Assembly: GCA_037439465.1 (NCBI GenBank)
Contig: JBBIVX010000021.1
Coordinates: 1-42,306, forward strand
Length of the DNA stretch: 42,306 bases
Origin: Parasulfuritortus sp037439465
Lineage (GTDB): Bacteria; Pseudomonadota; Gammaproteobacteria; Burkholderiales; Thiobacillaceae
Reading direction: 5' to 3'
Each line of letters opens with the position of its first letter. Position 1 is the first letter of the stretch. Shown in pieces: positions 33,081 to 41,286 of the stretch. A program made the position numbers and the translations under genes. The notes under the pieces were generated by a model that was not told where the DNA came from, did not search any database, and saw nothing but the letters and a program-made list of their open reading frames with translations.

Positions 33081-33619
33081 AACGGCGCGCCTTCCTCATC
33101 CAGACCGCCGGTCTCGCCGCCGCGCCGGTCATCGGCCTGTCCGGCTGTGGTCACGCCACGCCCGTCGGGAAGGCCGACCTGCCCGACGCTGTCTGGCGCA
33201 CCCTGGCCGCCGTCCACGCCCACCTGTTCCCCTCCGAGGCGAACGCCCCGGGCGCGGCGGAGCTGGATACCCTGGGCTATCTCAGGGCCACGTTGGAGAC
33301 GCCGGGTTTCGACCCCGACGAACGGGCCGCCATCGTCCGAGGCGCGGAAGTTGTCGAGGCGCGGTCGCGTGCCCACGCCGGCAAGACGTTCGCCGCGCTG
33401 GCCGAGGCGGAGCGCGAGGCGGTGCTGCGCGCCGTCGAGGCCACCGACACCGGCCGGACATGGCTTACAGGCATGCTCAACTATCTCATCGAGGCCCTGT
33501 TGGCCGACCCGGTCTACGGTGGCAATCCAAACGGCGCCGGGTGGCGCTGGCTCGATCACAACCCCGGTTTCCCGCGCCCGCCGGCGGAGAAACGCTGGTT
33601 CCTGCTGAAACAGGTGTGA
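33077..33619 (+). CDS. gluconate 2-dehydrogenase subunit 3-like protein (Tat signal)
   Basis: A 180-residue protein starting MKRRAFLIQTAGLAAAPVIG, a twin-arginine signal, with an LSGC lipobox-like site. The remainder matches gluconate dehydrogenase gamma subunits: DAVWRTLAAVHAHLFPSE, TLGYLRATLETPG and LLADPVYGGNPNGAGWRWLD. In FAD sugar dehydrogenases this subunit carries the signalless GMC catalytic subunit through the Tat system. The GMC gene follows after 1 bp, in keeping with this. Confidence 0.88.
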   Translation: MKRRAFLIQTAGLAAAPVIGLSGCGHATPVGKADLPDAVWRTLAAVHAHLFPSEANAPGAAELDTLGYLRATLETPGFDPDERAAIVRGAEVVEARSRAHAGKTFAALAEAEREAVLRAVEATDTGRTWLTGMLNYLIEALLADPVYGGNPNGAGWRWLDHNPGFPRPPAEKRWFLLKQV

Positions 33620-33620
33620 C

Positions 33621-35303
33621 ATGACAGGCGCAGCCGACGAATTCGACATCTGCGTCATCGGCAGCGGCGCCGGCGGCGGTCCGGTGGCGTGGCGCCTGGC
33701 CCAGGCCGGCTACCGCGTGGCGGTACTGGAGAAGGGGCCGTGGTTCACGGAGAAAGACTTCTACAAGGACGAGCTGGCCTGCTGCCGCCGCCGCGCCTAT
33801 TTCCCTGACGCCCACGCGGAACCCAAGATGCTGGAGACCCGCGAAGAAGACGGCCCCTGGCAGTCCCGTCCCGCCCATGCGGCCGGCTGGGACCTATGGA
33901 ACGGCAACATGGTGGGCGGCGCCACCAACCTGATGAGCGGCCACTTCCACCGGCTCAAACCGGTGGATTTCCGCCTGTTGTCCGAATTCGGCCCCATCGA
34001 GGGCGCCAACGTGGCGGACTGGCCGATTTCATATGATGACCTGGAGCCCTGGTACACCCTGGTAGAGCGGGAGGTGGGCATCTCGGGGAAGGTGGTGGCG
34101 CATCCCTTCCAGGAACCGCGTAGCACGCCCGATTTCCCCTACCCGCCCACCCGCGAGCACCCCATCGCCGGCTGGATCGACGCGGCGGCTAAGGCGCTGG
34201 GCTATCACCCCTTCCCGACGCCGCGGGCCATACTTTCCCAGCCGGCCGGCGGGCGCGGTGGGTGCAGCTACAGTGGCTATTGCGGCAGCTACGGCTGCGC
34301 CACCGGCGCCAAGGGCAGCAGCCGCGCGGCGCTCATCCAGCGGGCGGTGGCGACCGGGCGCTGCGAGGTGAGGCCCCACGCCATGACTTACCGGCTGGAG
34401 AGCGATGCCACGGGCAAGGCCGTCGCGGCGCATTATTTCGACCGGGACGGCCGGGAACACCAGGTGCGCGCGCGGCTCTTCGCCGTCGCCTGCCAGGCCA
34501 TCGAGACCGCCCGCCTGCTACTCCTGTCCCCCGGCCCGCGCCACCCCAAGGGGCTTGCCAACGGCAGCGGCCAGGTGGGGAAGAACCTCATCTTCGCCGG
34601 CGGCGGTTCGGGTTCCGGGCGCTTGTCCCATGCCAAATTCGGCCCGCCGCTGCGCGAGTTCGGCAGCTTCGTCAACCGCGCCTTGCAGGACTGGTATGAG
34701 ATCGACGACCCCGCCTTCGGCCCGCGCGCCAAGGGCGGCACCATAGACCTGGTGGAAGTGCATCCCGCCCCCATCGCCCGCGCCGCGCCCATGTTGGAAG
34801 ACGACGGCAAGCTGGTCTGGGGCGCGCCGCTGAAGAGAAAACTCGAAGGCTACTTCCGCTATGGCAAGGGCGTGAAGATCGAGGCCTTCTGCGACTGGCT
34901 GCCGCACGACGACTGTTATGTCACGCTCGACCCGGTCTTGAAGGACAAATGGGGCCTGCCGGTAGCGCGGCTACGGGTGGATTTTCATCCTAAGAATCTC
35001 GAAATCGGCTGGTATCTCGCCAACAAGGGCGCCGAGGTATTGAAGCAACTTGGCGCCGAGGAGGTGATCGCCTACGCCGTGGGCAACCCGCCCACCAACC
35101 TCCAGGCCGGCGGCTGCCGCTTCGGCCACGATCCGAAGACCTCCGTGCTCGACCCGGATTGCCGCGCCCACGAATGTGAGAATCTGTTCGTCAGCGATGG
35201 CAGCTTCATGCCCACTGGCGGTTCCGTGCCGCCTACCTGGACCATTTACGCCAACGCCTTCCGCGTGGCGGAGCGCATGGCCGCGCAACTGGGCCGGACT
35301 TGA
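33621..35303 (+). CDS. GMC-family FAD oxidoreductase, divergent catalytic pair
   Basis: A 560-residue flavoprotein with VIGSGAGGGPVAWRLAQAG (Rossmann, residues ~12-30), the GMC loop GATNLMSGHFHR, and a Cys cluster GGCSYSGYCGSYGCATGAKG resembling the Fe-S-binding region of FAD glucose/gluconate dehydrogenases. The C-terminal signature is NLFVSDGSFMPTGGSVPPTW. At the two catalytic positions I read LQAGGCRFG where relatives have HxxGGxRMG, and PPTWTI where they have NPTLTI. Classical alcohol oxidation may therefore be lost. It has no signal peptide and is probably exported with its subunit-3 partner. Confidence 0.9.
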   Translation: MTGAADEFDICVIGSGAGGGPVAWRLAQAGYRVAVLEKGPWFTEKDFYKDELACCRRRAYFPDAHAEPKMLETREEDGPWQSRPAHAAGWDLWNGNMVGGATNLMSGHFHRLKPVDFRLLSEFGPIEGANVADWPISYDDLEPWYTLVEREVGISGKVVAHPFQEPRSTPDFPYPPTREHPIAGWIDAAAKALGYHPFPTPRAILSQPAGGRGGCSYSGYCGSYGCATGAKGSSRAALIQRAVATGRCEVRPHAMTYRLESDATGKAVAAHYFDRDGREHQVRARLFAVACQAIETARLLLLSPGPRHPKGLANGSGQVGKNLIFAGGGSGSGRLSHAKFGPPLREFGSFVNRALQDWYEIDDPAFGPRAKGGTIDLVEVHPAPIARAAPMLEDDGKLVWGAPLKRKLEGYFRYGKGVKIEAFCDWLPHDDCYVTLDPVLKDKWGLPVARLRVDFHPKNLEIGWYLANKGAEVLKQLGAEEVIAYAVGNPPTNLQAGGCRFGHDPKTSVLDPDCRAHECENLFVSDGSFMPTGGSVPPTWTIYANAFRVAERMAAQLGRT

Positions 35304-35313
35304 TGAGGATACT

Positions 35314-35748
35314 ATGTTCGAACGACTGAAAACCCTCTACTGCGGCTTCACCCGCGCCCTGCATTTCGTCTCACCCCTGGTTGACCTGGGTCTGCGCCTG
35401 TACGTGGCCTGGGTCTTCTTCAAATCGGGCCTGGTGAAAATCCAGTCCTGGGATGTCACCCTGGCCCTGTTCGAGGACGAATACGCCGTGCCCCTGCTGC
35501 CGCCGGAGGTGGCCGCTTATCTCGGTGCCGGCGCCGAACTCAGCCTGCCGGTGCTGCTGGCCTTGGGCCTCGCGGGCCACTTCGGGGCGCTCGCCCTGTT
35601 CCTGTTCAACATCATGGCGGTGGTTTCCTACCCGGACCTGTCCGAGGTCGGGCTGCAGCAACACCTCTACTGGGGCATGCTGCTGGCCTTCCTGGCCGTG
35701 CATGGCCCTGGCAAGGTGTCCGTCGATGCCTGGCTGTCGCGCAAGTAA
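35314..35748 (+). CDS. DoxX-like membrane protein
   Basis: A 144-residue protein with four hydrophobic segments. LGLRLYVAWVFFKSGLVKIQ is the DoxX first-helix signature, and VAAYLGAGAELSLPVLLALG follows the DoxX pattern. DoxX-like proteins (BufD in bufferin operons) accompany DUF2282 genes and are linked to membrane redox reactions. The ATG at 35314 follows GATGAGGA. The next gene's start overlaps its stop. Confidence 0.88.
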   Translation: MFERLKTLYCGFTRALHFVSPLVDLGLRLYVAWVFFKSGLVKIQSWDVTLALFEDEYAVPLLPPEVAAYLGAGAELSLPVLLALGLAGHFGALALFLFNIMAVVSYPDLSEVGLQQHLYWGMLLAFLAVHGPGKVSVDAWLSRK

Positions 35749-36254
35749 TGATCCTCACCCGCCACGACTTCGACCACCTGGTGCGCGCCTATTCGGTGGA
35801 GCTGTTCCGCTTCGCCTACTGGCAATGCCGCGACCGGGGACTGGCGGAAGATCTGGTGCAGGAGACCTTCGCCCGTGCCTGGAAGGCGCGCGAGCAATTG
35901 CACGGACTGGAGGCGGTCAAGCCCTGGCTGTACCGGATTCTGCGCAACGAACACGCGCGCCTGTTCGAACGCAAGCCGTTGTCTGTGGATGCGCGCGAAT
36001 TTTCGGAACTGCCCATCGCCGACGGCAGTGATCTGGAACGGGACTACGCCGTGCGCGAACAGATCGCCCTGCTTGCGCCGCGCTACCGCGAGCCGTTGCT
36101 GATGCAGGTACTGGGCGGTCTCAGTTGCGCCGAAATCGGCGCGCATCTGGGTATCGGCGAGGCGGCGGTGATGCAGCGCCTTACCCGCGCCCGCCTGGCC
36201 CTGCGCCGCCTTTGGCTGGGCGAGACCATCCCCAGGCGCAAGGAAGGAACATGA
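35748..36254 (+). CDS. ECF-family RNA polymerase sigma factor
   Basis: A 168-residue ECF sigma factor. Region 2: VELFRFAYWQCRDRGLAEDL, then VQETFARAWKAREQL and VKPWLYRILRNEHARLFER. Region 4: LAPRYREPLLMQVLGGLSC and the HTH IGAHLGIGEAAVMQRLTRAR. The ATG overlaps the DoxX stop by one base and its own stop overlaps the anti-sigma start. It probably directs transcription of this operon, as ECF factors do in known bufferin clusters; no promoter could be matched. Confidence 0.93.
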   Translation: MILTRHDFDHLVRAYSVELFRFAYWQCRDRGLAEDLVQETFARAWKAREQLHGLEAVKPWLYRILRNEHARLFERKPLSVDAREFSELPIADGSDLERDYAVREQIALLAPRYREPLLMQVLGGLSCAEIGAHLGIGEAAVMQRLTRARLALRRLWLGETIPRRKEGT

Positions 36255-36961
36255 ACTGCCTGGAATTCCGCCGCCTGGCCCTGGCCAATCCACAGCATCC
36301 CGGACCGGCCGCCCTGGAACACGAGGCCGCCTGCCCGGATTGTGCCCGCTTTTTTATGGACCTGCGGCGGCAGGAAGAAGCGCTGTATCAGGCCCTGTCC
36401 ATCCCGGTGCCCGAGGGCCTGGCCGACCGCATCCTGCTCAAGACCCGCCCCCACCGGCTCGACTGGCTCGCTGCGCCACGTTTCTGGCTGCCCGCCCTCG
36501 CTGCCGCCCTGGTACTGGCCCTGGGCCTGAATCTGATGGTTCCGCACGGCCTGACCTCAGAGGCGCTGGCCGCCGGCATCATCGCCCACGTCAGGCATGA
36601 ACCGCAGGCGCTGGCCGCCGAACAGTCGGTGCCATGGCCCAAGCTTGTCCGCGCCTTCGCCCGCAGCGGCGGCGATCTGACGAGCGAACCCGCACTGGTC
36701 AGCTACGCCGGGCGCTGTCTCCTTCCCGGCGGCGGCCAGGGTGAGCACATCGTGCTCAAGACCCCGCAAGGAAAGGTCACCCTGATCTTGATGCCAGGGA
36801 AGCCGGTAGCCGCCGCCTTACGCCTTTTCAAGGACGGTTTGAATGTCAGCGTACTGCCGGCGGGTAAAGGCAGCCTGGCCCTGGTGGCCGAGTCCAACAC
36901 CCTGGTGCGCGACGCGGAAGCGGACCTTCTGCGTGCCGTGCGCTGGCATGGTAGAGCTTGA
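36251..36961 (+). CDS. DUF3379-type transmembrane anti-sigma factor
   Basis: A 236-residue protein. The N-terminus has a zinc-finger-like HEAACPDCARFFMDLRRQE (His-x3-Cys-x2-Cys). One transmembrane helix (FWLPALAAALVLALGLNLM) near residue 80 separates it from a periplasmic sensor domain with SYAGRCLLPGGGQGEHIVL. This layout matches DUF3379 anti-sigma factors. ATGA coupling to the sigma gene supports the pairing. The periplasmic domain is the likely signal receiver. Confidence 0.88.
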   Translation: MNCLEFRRLALANPQHPGPAALEHEAACPDCARFFMDLRRQEEALYQALSIPVPEGLADRILLKTRPHRLDWLAAPRFWLPALAAALVLALGLNLMVPHGLTSEALAAGIIAHVRHEPQALAAEQSVPWPKLVRAFARSGGDLTSEPALVSYAGRCLLPGGGQGEHIVLKTPQGKVTLILMPGKPVAAALRLFKDGLNVSVLPAGKGSLALVAESNTLVRDAEADLLRAVRWHGRA

Positions 36962-36993
36962 CAGCCTTCCCCCAACCCATGAGGCTCCCCGCC

Positions 36994-37440
36994 ATGCATC
37001 GTTCACGACTAGCCCGCTTACTTTGCCTTGCCGCCTCCCTGACCGCCACGGCGAGCGCCGATGTTACGGGCATCAAGGACGGCGATCGCCTGACCCGCGA
37101 GATCGCCCCCAAGGTGCGCGACATCTCTACCGACGACCTGCGCCGTGCAATCACGCACAACCCCGACTTGGTGCTGATCGATATCCGCCTGCCGGGCGAG
37201 ATTGAAGCCATGGGCGGCGCCATCCAGGCGCCGCAGAACGTCAACATACCGCGCGGCTGGCTGGAATTCCGCGTCACCAACTACGCCAAGCGCAAGGACA
37301 CGCCGATCGTCGTGTACTGCGGCGCCAACATCCGCAGCCCGCTGGCCGCCTACACGCTGCAACAGATGGGATATAGCAACGTGAAAAACTACGCGGACGG
37401 GTTCATCGGCTGGAAGAAACAGGGCCTGCCGGTGGAATGA
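36994..37440 (+). CDS. periplasmic rhodanese-like protein
   Basis: A protein of about 148 residues with signal peptide (MHRSRLARLLCLAASLTATA) and one rhodanese domain. The key features are DLVLIDIRLPGEIEAMGGA and the active-site loop VVYCGANIRSPLAAY with the catalytic Cys. Such proteins transfer sulfane sulfur or bind metals through the Cys. The start was put at ATG 36994; a TTG at 36958 overlapping the anti-sigma stop is an alternative. It precedes the DUF255 fusion by 4 bp. Confidence 0.9.
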   Translation: MHRSRLARLLCLAASLTATASADVTGIKDGDRLTREIAPKVRDISTDDLRRAITHNPDLVLIDIRLPGEIEAMGGAIQAPQNVNIPRGWLEFRVTNYAKRKDTPIVVYCGANIRSPLAAYTLQQMGYSNVKNYADGFIGWKKQGLPVE

Positions 37441-37444
37441 GGCA

Positions 37445-39784
37445 ATGCGGTACAGATGGGCTGTCGCCCTGTTCCTGCTCAACGGCCCGCTCGCCAGCCT
37501 GATGGCATGCGCGATCGAGGAGACCACCATGCTGTCACCCTGCCCACCTGAATTACAACGCCAGATCGACGTCGCCCTGGCGGCCAGGGGCCCGGCCTAC
37601 CGCGCGCGCACCGAACACCTGTTGCCCGACGGCCGGCCGCGCTACACCAACCGCCTGATCCTGGAGGATTCACCCTACCTGCTGCAGCACGCCCACAACC
37701 CGGTGGACTGGTACCCCTGGGGCGAGGAGGCCTTCGCGAAAGCGCGCCGCGAGAACAAGCCCATCTTCCTGTCCATCGGTTATTCCACCTGCCACTGGTG
37801 CCACGTGATGGAGGTGGAAAGCTTCGAGAACCTCGACATCGCCCGCCTCTTGAACGAGCATTTCGTGGCCATCAAGGTGGATCGAGAGACCCGCCCCGAC
37901 CTGGACCATCTCTACATGACCGCCGTGCAGCTCCTCACCGGCCACGGCGGCTGGCCCATGACCACGCTGCTCACGCCGGAGGGCAAAGTCTTTTACGGCG
38001 GCACCTATTTCCGGCCCGACGACCTTGCCCGCCTGCTGGGCAATGCCGATCGCGCCTGGCGCGGGCAACACGCGGAACTCAAGGCCACGGCGGCGCAAAT
38101 CAGCCAGGCGGTGGAGGCGGCCATGACGGTTGCGGCCGGCGCGGCGGAACTCAGGCCGGAGCTGGCGGCGGAAACCGCGCACGCCCTGCTCCAGGGCCAT
38201 GACGAATTGCAGGGCGGCTTCGGCCACGCCCCCAAGTTCCCCAACGAACCGCTGCTTGCACTGCTGCTTGATCAGGCCCGGCGCGGTGGCGACAAGGCGC
38301 TCCTGGCAGCGCTGGAGACCGATCTGACCGCCATGGCGGCGGGCGGCCTCCACGATCAGGTGGGGGGTGGCTTCCATCGCTATTCGACCGACAACGACTG
38401 GCTGGTCCCCCACTTCGAGAAGATGCTCTACAACCAGGCCCAACTGGTCAGGCTGTACATCGGCGCCTGGCAGCTCACCGGCAACGCGGAGTATGCGCGT
38501 GTGGCGCGCCGCACACTGGACTCCGTGCTGCGCGAAATGACCGCGCCGGAAGGCGGCTTTTACTCCGCCCTGGATGCCGACAGCGCGGGGGGCGAGGGGC
38601 GTTATTACCTATGGACGCCTGCTCAGGTACGCGCCGTGTTGAACGCCGAAGACGCCGCCTTCGCCATCGGCCGGTATAGCCTGACCGAGGCCGGCAACTT
38701 CGAGGGGAGCAACATCCCGCATCTGTCCCACCCGGTGACCGGCGCCGACCGGGCCCGTCTCGACCGTATCGACGCGGCCCTCGCCAAGGCGCGGGAACGA
38801 CGTCCCTACCCGCACCGCGACGACAAGGTACTCACCGGCTGGAACGGCCTCATGATCACCGCTCTGGCCGAAGCCGCCGACGCGCTGCATGAACCGCGTT
38901 ATCTCGATGCCGCGAGACGCGCGGCGGAGTACCTCTGGCGGCAACATCGCCAGGGGCATGGCGGGCTATGGCGCGCCTCGCTGGCCGGCCGCGCCGGCAC
39001 GCCGGGCATGCTGGAGGACTATGCCTATTTCGCCGAAGGCCTCATCGCCCTGTACGACGCCACCCTGGACGAGACCTGGCTGACCCGAGTGCAAACGCTG
39101 GCCGACGCCATGACGGCGCGCTTCGGGAAAAATGGGGCCTACGCCCTGGCCGAGCCCGACCCTCTCGCCCCCATCGCCCACCCCCTGGACGCAGGCGACG
39201 GCGCCTTGCCCTCGGCCAACGGCGTGGCGGTGCATGTCCTGGCCGCTCTGGCCCGGCGCACCGGCGAGGCGCGCTTCGAGGCGGCAGCCGGGGGCCAGCT
39301 CGCCGCCCTAGCCGGGAGCATGGCGCGCGCTCCGGCCGGCCACGCCACCCTGCTCACCGCCGCCGACCACCTCCGCCTGGGCGAGACCGGTGCCCGTCAA
39401 TACGGTGGTCGAGGCGCGGTCAGGGTCATGGCATGGCCGACCCGCCCGGATGCGAATACCGTCATGTTGAAACTGACGCTGCATATCAAGCCCGGTTGGC
39501 ACATCAATGCCCACCAGCCCTTGCAGGACACACTGATACCCACCGCGCTCAGCGTGGTCGGCACAGACTGGCAATTGCTCGAAGCCGACTACCCGGCGGC
39601 CAGCGTCGTCAAGCTTGGCTTCCAGTCCGAACCCCTGGCCATCTATCAGGGCGAGGTGAACATCCTCGCCACGCTGCGGCGCAAGGCGAACGCCGCCGCC
39701 AAGGTTGCCGTGGAACTGCGTATGCAGACCTGCGGCGAGCGTGTCTGCCTAGCGCCGGAGACACTGCGGCTCGGCGCCGAATAA
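37445..39784 (+). CDS. DUF255 thioredoxin-like/YyaL protein fused to a DsbD-alpha-like domain
   Basis: A 779-residue protein. After a signal-like N-terminus comes the DUF255 thioredoxin domain: LLQHAHNPVDWYPWGEEAFA, SIGYSTCHWCHVMEVESF and GHGGWPMTTLLTPEGK. A (alpha/alpha)6-like part with NDWLVPHFEKMLYNQAQLVR and KVLTGWNGLMITALAEAA follows. The last ~110 residues resemble the N-terminal domain of DsbD: LHIKPGWHINAHQPL and QTCGERVCLAPETLRL with the paired Cys. YyaL proteins normally lack that domain, so this is a thiol-redox fusion. Confidence 0.88.
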   Translation: MRYRWAVALFLLNGPLASLMACAIEETTMLSPCPPELQRQIDVALAARGPAYRARTEHLLPDGRPRYTNRLILEDSPYLLQHAHNPVDWYPWGEEAFAKARRENKPIFLSIGYSTCHWCHVMEVESFENLDIARLLNEHFVAIKVDRETRPDLDHLYMTAVQLLTGHGGWPMTTLLTPEGKVFYGGTYFRPDDLARLLGNADRAWRGQHAELKATAAQISQAVEAAMTVAAGAAELRPELAAETAHALLQGHDELQGGFGHAPKFPNEPLLALLLDQARRGGDKALLAALETDLTAMAAGGLHDQVGGGFHRYSTDNDWLVPHFEKMLYNQAQLVRLYIGAWQLTGNAEYARVARRTLDSVLREMTAPEGGFYSALDADSAGGEGRYYLWTPAQVRAVLNAEDAAFAIGRYSLTEAGNFEGSNIPHLSHPVTGADRARLDRIDAALAKARERRPYPHRDDKVLTGWNGLMITALAEAADALHEPRYLDAARRAAEYLWRQHRQGHGGLWRASLAGRAGTPGMLEDYAYFAEGLIALYDATLDETWLTRVQTLADAMTARFGKNGAYALAEPDPLAPIAHPLDAGDGALPSANGVAVHVLAALARRTGEARFEAAAGGQLAALAGSMARAPAGHATLLTAADHLRLGETGARQYGGRGAVRVMAWPTRPDANTVMLKLTLHIKPGWHINAHQPLQDTLIPTALSVVGTDWQLLEADYPAASVVKLGFQSEPLAIYQGEVNILATLRRKANAAAKVAVELRMQTCGERVCLAPETLRLGAE

Positions 39785-39872
39785 GAAAAACTTGAGGCCC
39801 GTTCCCCTGCACCCGCCCTGCCGGGTAAGACGTATAGCCGACGTGCCCTACCCAGCAGCACAACAACCGATC

Positions 39873-40517
39873 TTATGGGTAAAGATAGGCTGTGATCGCC
39901 TCGATCTCGGCCGCGCTGAAAGGAAACTTCGGCATAAAGGTGCCGGGTTTGACCGCTTGGGGATCGCGCAACCATTGACGCTCCCAGGCCGCATCGTGAC
40001 GTTTGGCTACTGTATTCAAATCGGGATATGAAGACAGTCCCGGCAGGCCATCGACGCGGTGGCAGGCACCGCACTGGTAAGCCTGAACGAGCTTCCGCCC
40101 GGAGCGGGAATTGACCCCCTCGGCACGCAGGATGCCCGCTCCATCCACCGGTGTGCGGAAACTTCCCAGATAAGCGAACAGCGCCTTGTACTGAGCTTCG
40201 CTCCAGTCGAATTCCGGCATCAGGGTACCGCGTTTCATCGCGGCGGGATCGGCCAGCCAGCGCCGCAGCCAGTCTTCAGGCCGGCGCAGGGTCACCTGAT
40301 CCAATGCCGGCCCAACCTTAGCCCCTTTGCCACCCAGGCTGTGACAGGCAAGGCAGTTGCGGGCCTTGACCAAGGCGGCGCCCTGGCTGATTTCCGCTTC
40401 TGGTGGCGCCGCCAGGGCAAGACCCTGGGGCGCTGCACCCAGCAGGGCCAGGGTGGCCAGCCAATGGCATAAGCGCATTCTTCCGGGACTTCGCCCGGCA
40501 TATCCAGTGCCTGGCAT
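39873..40517 (-). CDS. dihaem c-type cytochrome, exported
   Basis: A 214-residue protein with signal peptide and two haem sites: CLACHSLGGKG near residue 57 and CGACHRVDG near residue 148. Each half has its own Met region (KRGTLMPEF, KPGTFMPKF), so the protein is a tandem of two class I domains. The first ATG (40517) is supported by AGGAGG six bases upstream. It is 9 bp downstream of the Met-rich cytochrome gene on the same strand and converges with the DUF255 gene. It probably shuttles periplasmic electrons. Confidence 0.9.
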   Translation of the reverse strand: MPGTGYAGRSPGRMRLCHWLATLALLGAAPQGLALAAPPEAEISQGAALVKARNCLACHSLGGKGAKVGPALDQVTLRRPEDWLRRWLADPAAMKRGTLMPEFDWSEAQYKALFAYLGSFRTPVDGAGILRAEGVNSRSGRKLVQAYQCGACHRVDGLPGLSSYPDLNTVAKRHDAAWERQWLRDPQAVKPGTFMPKFPFSAAEIEAITAYLYP

Positions 40518-40526
40518 TTTCGCCTC

Positions 40527-41030
40527 CTATTTCAAGGTGGAAACATAAGCCGCCAGATCGCGCGCCTCGCGGCTATCGAGCGGGAGCGGTTTGCCCTTCT
40601 GGAACATCACGATGCAGTTATTGTTCATCTCCGGCAGGGTGATGACGGCGTCGTTACCCACCTTGTACTTGGGGAATCTGGCGGCCACGCCGAGCAGGGA
40701 CGGAATGGGCAACTTCATGCCCGGCATCATTTCCACTTTGCCTCCGCTGGTATCGCCGCCCACGTGGCAGCTCGCGCAAGTCTGGCCGTTCGTGCCCAGG
40801 TTCGGGTCATGGAACATGGCCTTGCCGTGCTCCAGGGAGGTCTGTTGGACCTTCATCATGTAAGCCATCCGTTCCGCCTCGGGCATCATCATCACCCTCT
40901 TCATGTTGTCCATTGCGGTATTGCCGGATTTCATCATGTCTTTACCACCGCCCTCACCCGTGCCCGCGCATCCGGCAAGCAGCGCCGCGCCAACGGCCAG
41001 GGCCAAGCCATTAAAAAATAGGGGTTTCAT
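40527..41030 (-). CDS. Met-rich monohaem cytochrome c lipoprotein
   Basis: A 167-residue predicted lipoprotein: lipobox LLAGC near residues 17-21, then a segment (KDMMKSGNTAMDNMKRVMMM onwards) with ten Met in about 37 residues. A single haem-c domain follows: CASCHVGG near residue 85, EMMPGMKLPIPSLLG and the C-terminal REARDLAAYVSTL. The Met-rich tether resembles copper-binding stretches, but this is inference. AAGGAGAAA is the SD. It heads the two-cytochrome unit. Confidence 0.9.
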   Translation of the reverse strand: MKPLFFNGLALAVGAALLAGCAGTGEGGGKDMMKSGNTAMDNMKRVMMMPEAERMAYMMKVQQTSLEHGKAMFHDPNLGTNGQTCASCHVGGDTSGGKVEMMPGMKLPIPSLLGVAARFPKYKVGNDAVITLPEMNNNCIVMFQKGKPLPLDSREARDLAAYVSTLK

Positions 41031-41286
41031 GGTATTTCTCCTTCATCCAAGCGCTCGGACACGGGAAAGGGTGGCGGCCCCGAGCAGCCCGGCCGCCATC
41101 CGTATCCATTGGTCGCGTAAGCATCGAAAACCTGACATCGGCAAGCGCCGCGATTGGTAAATCCACCCCGCATCAATCAACGGCGAAGGCGCCTACCGAG
41201 TTGAACGCTGCGCCGGGTGCACACCCTATGCGCTTCTCAGAGCCGCCGAAAAGTGGCCACCAGCACGCTCAAATGAGAATCCGGGG

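Noticed and set aside
39785..39872. possible terminator between the convergent DUF255 and cytochrome genes
   Set aside because: CTGCCGGGTA can pair with TACCCAGCAG apart from one mismatch, but the loop is about 20 nt and there is no T tract on either strand.
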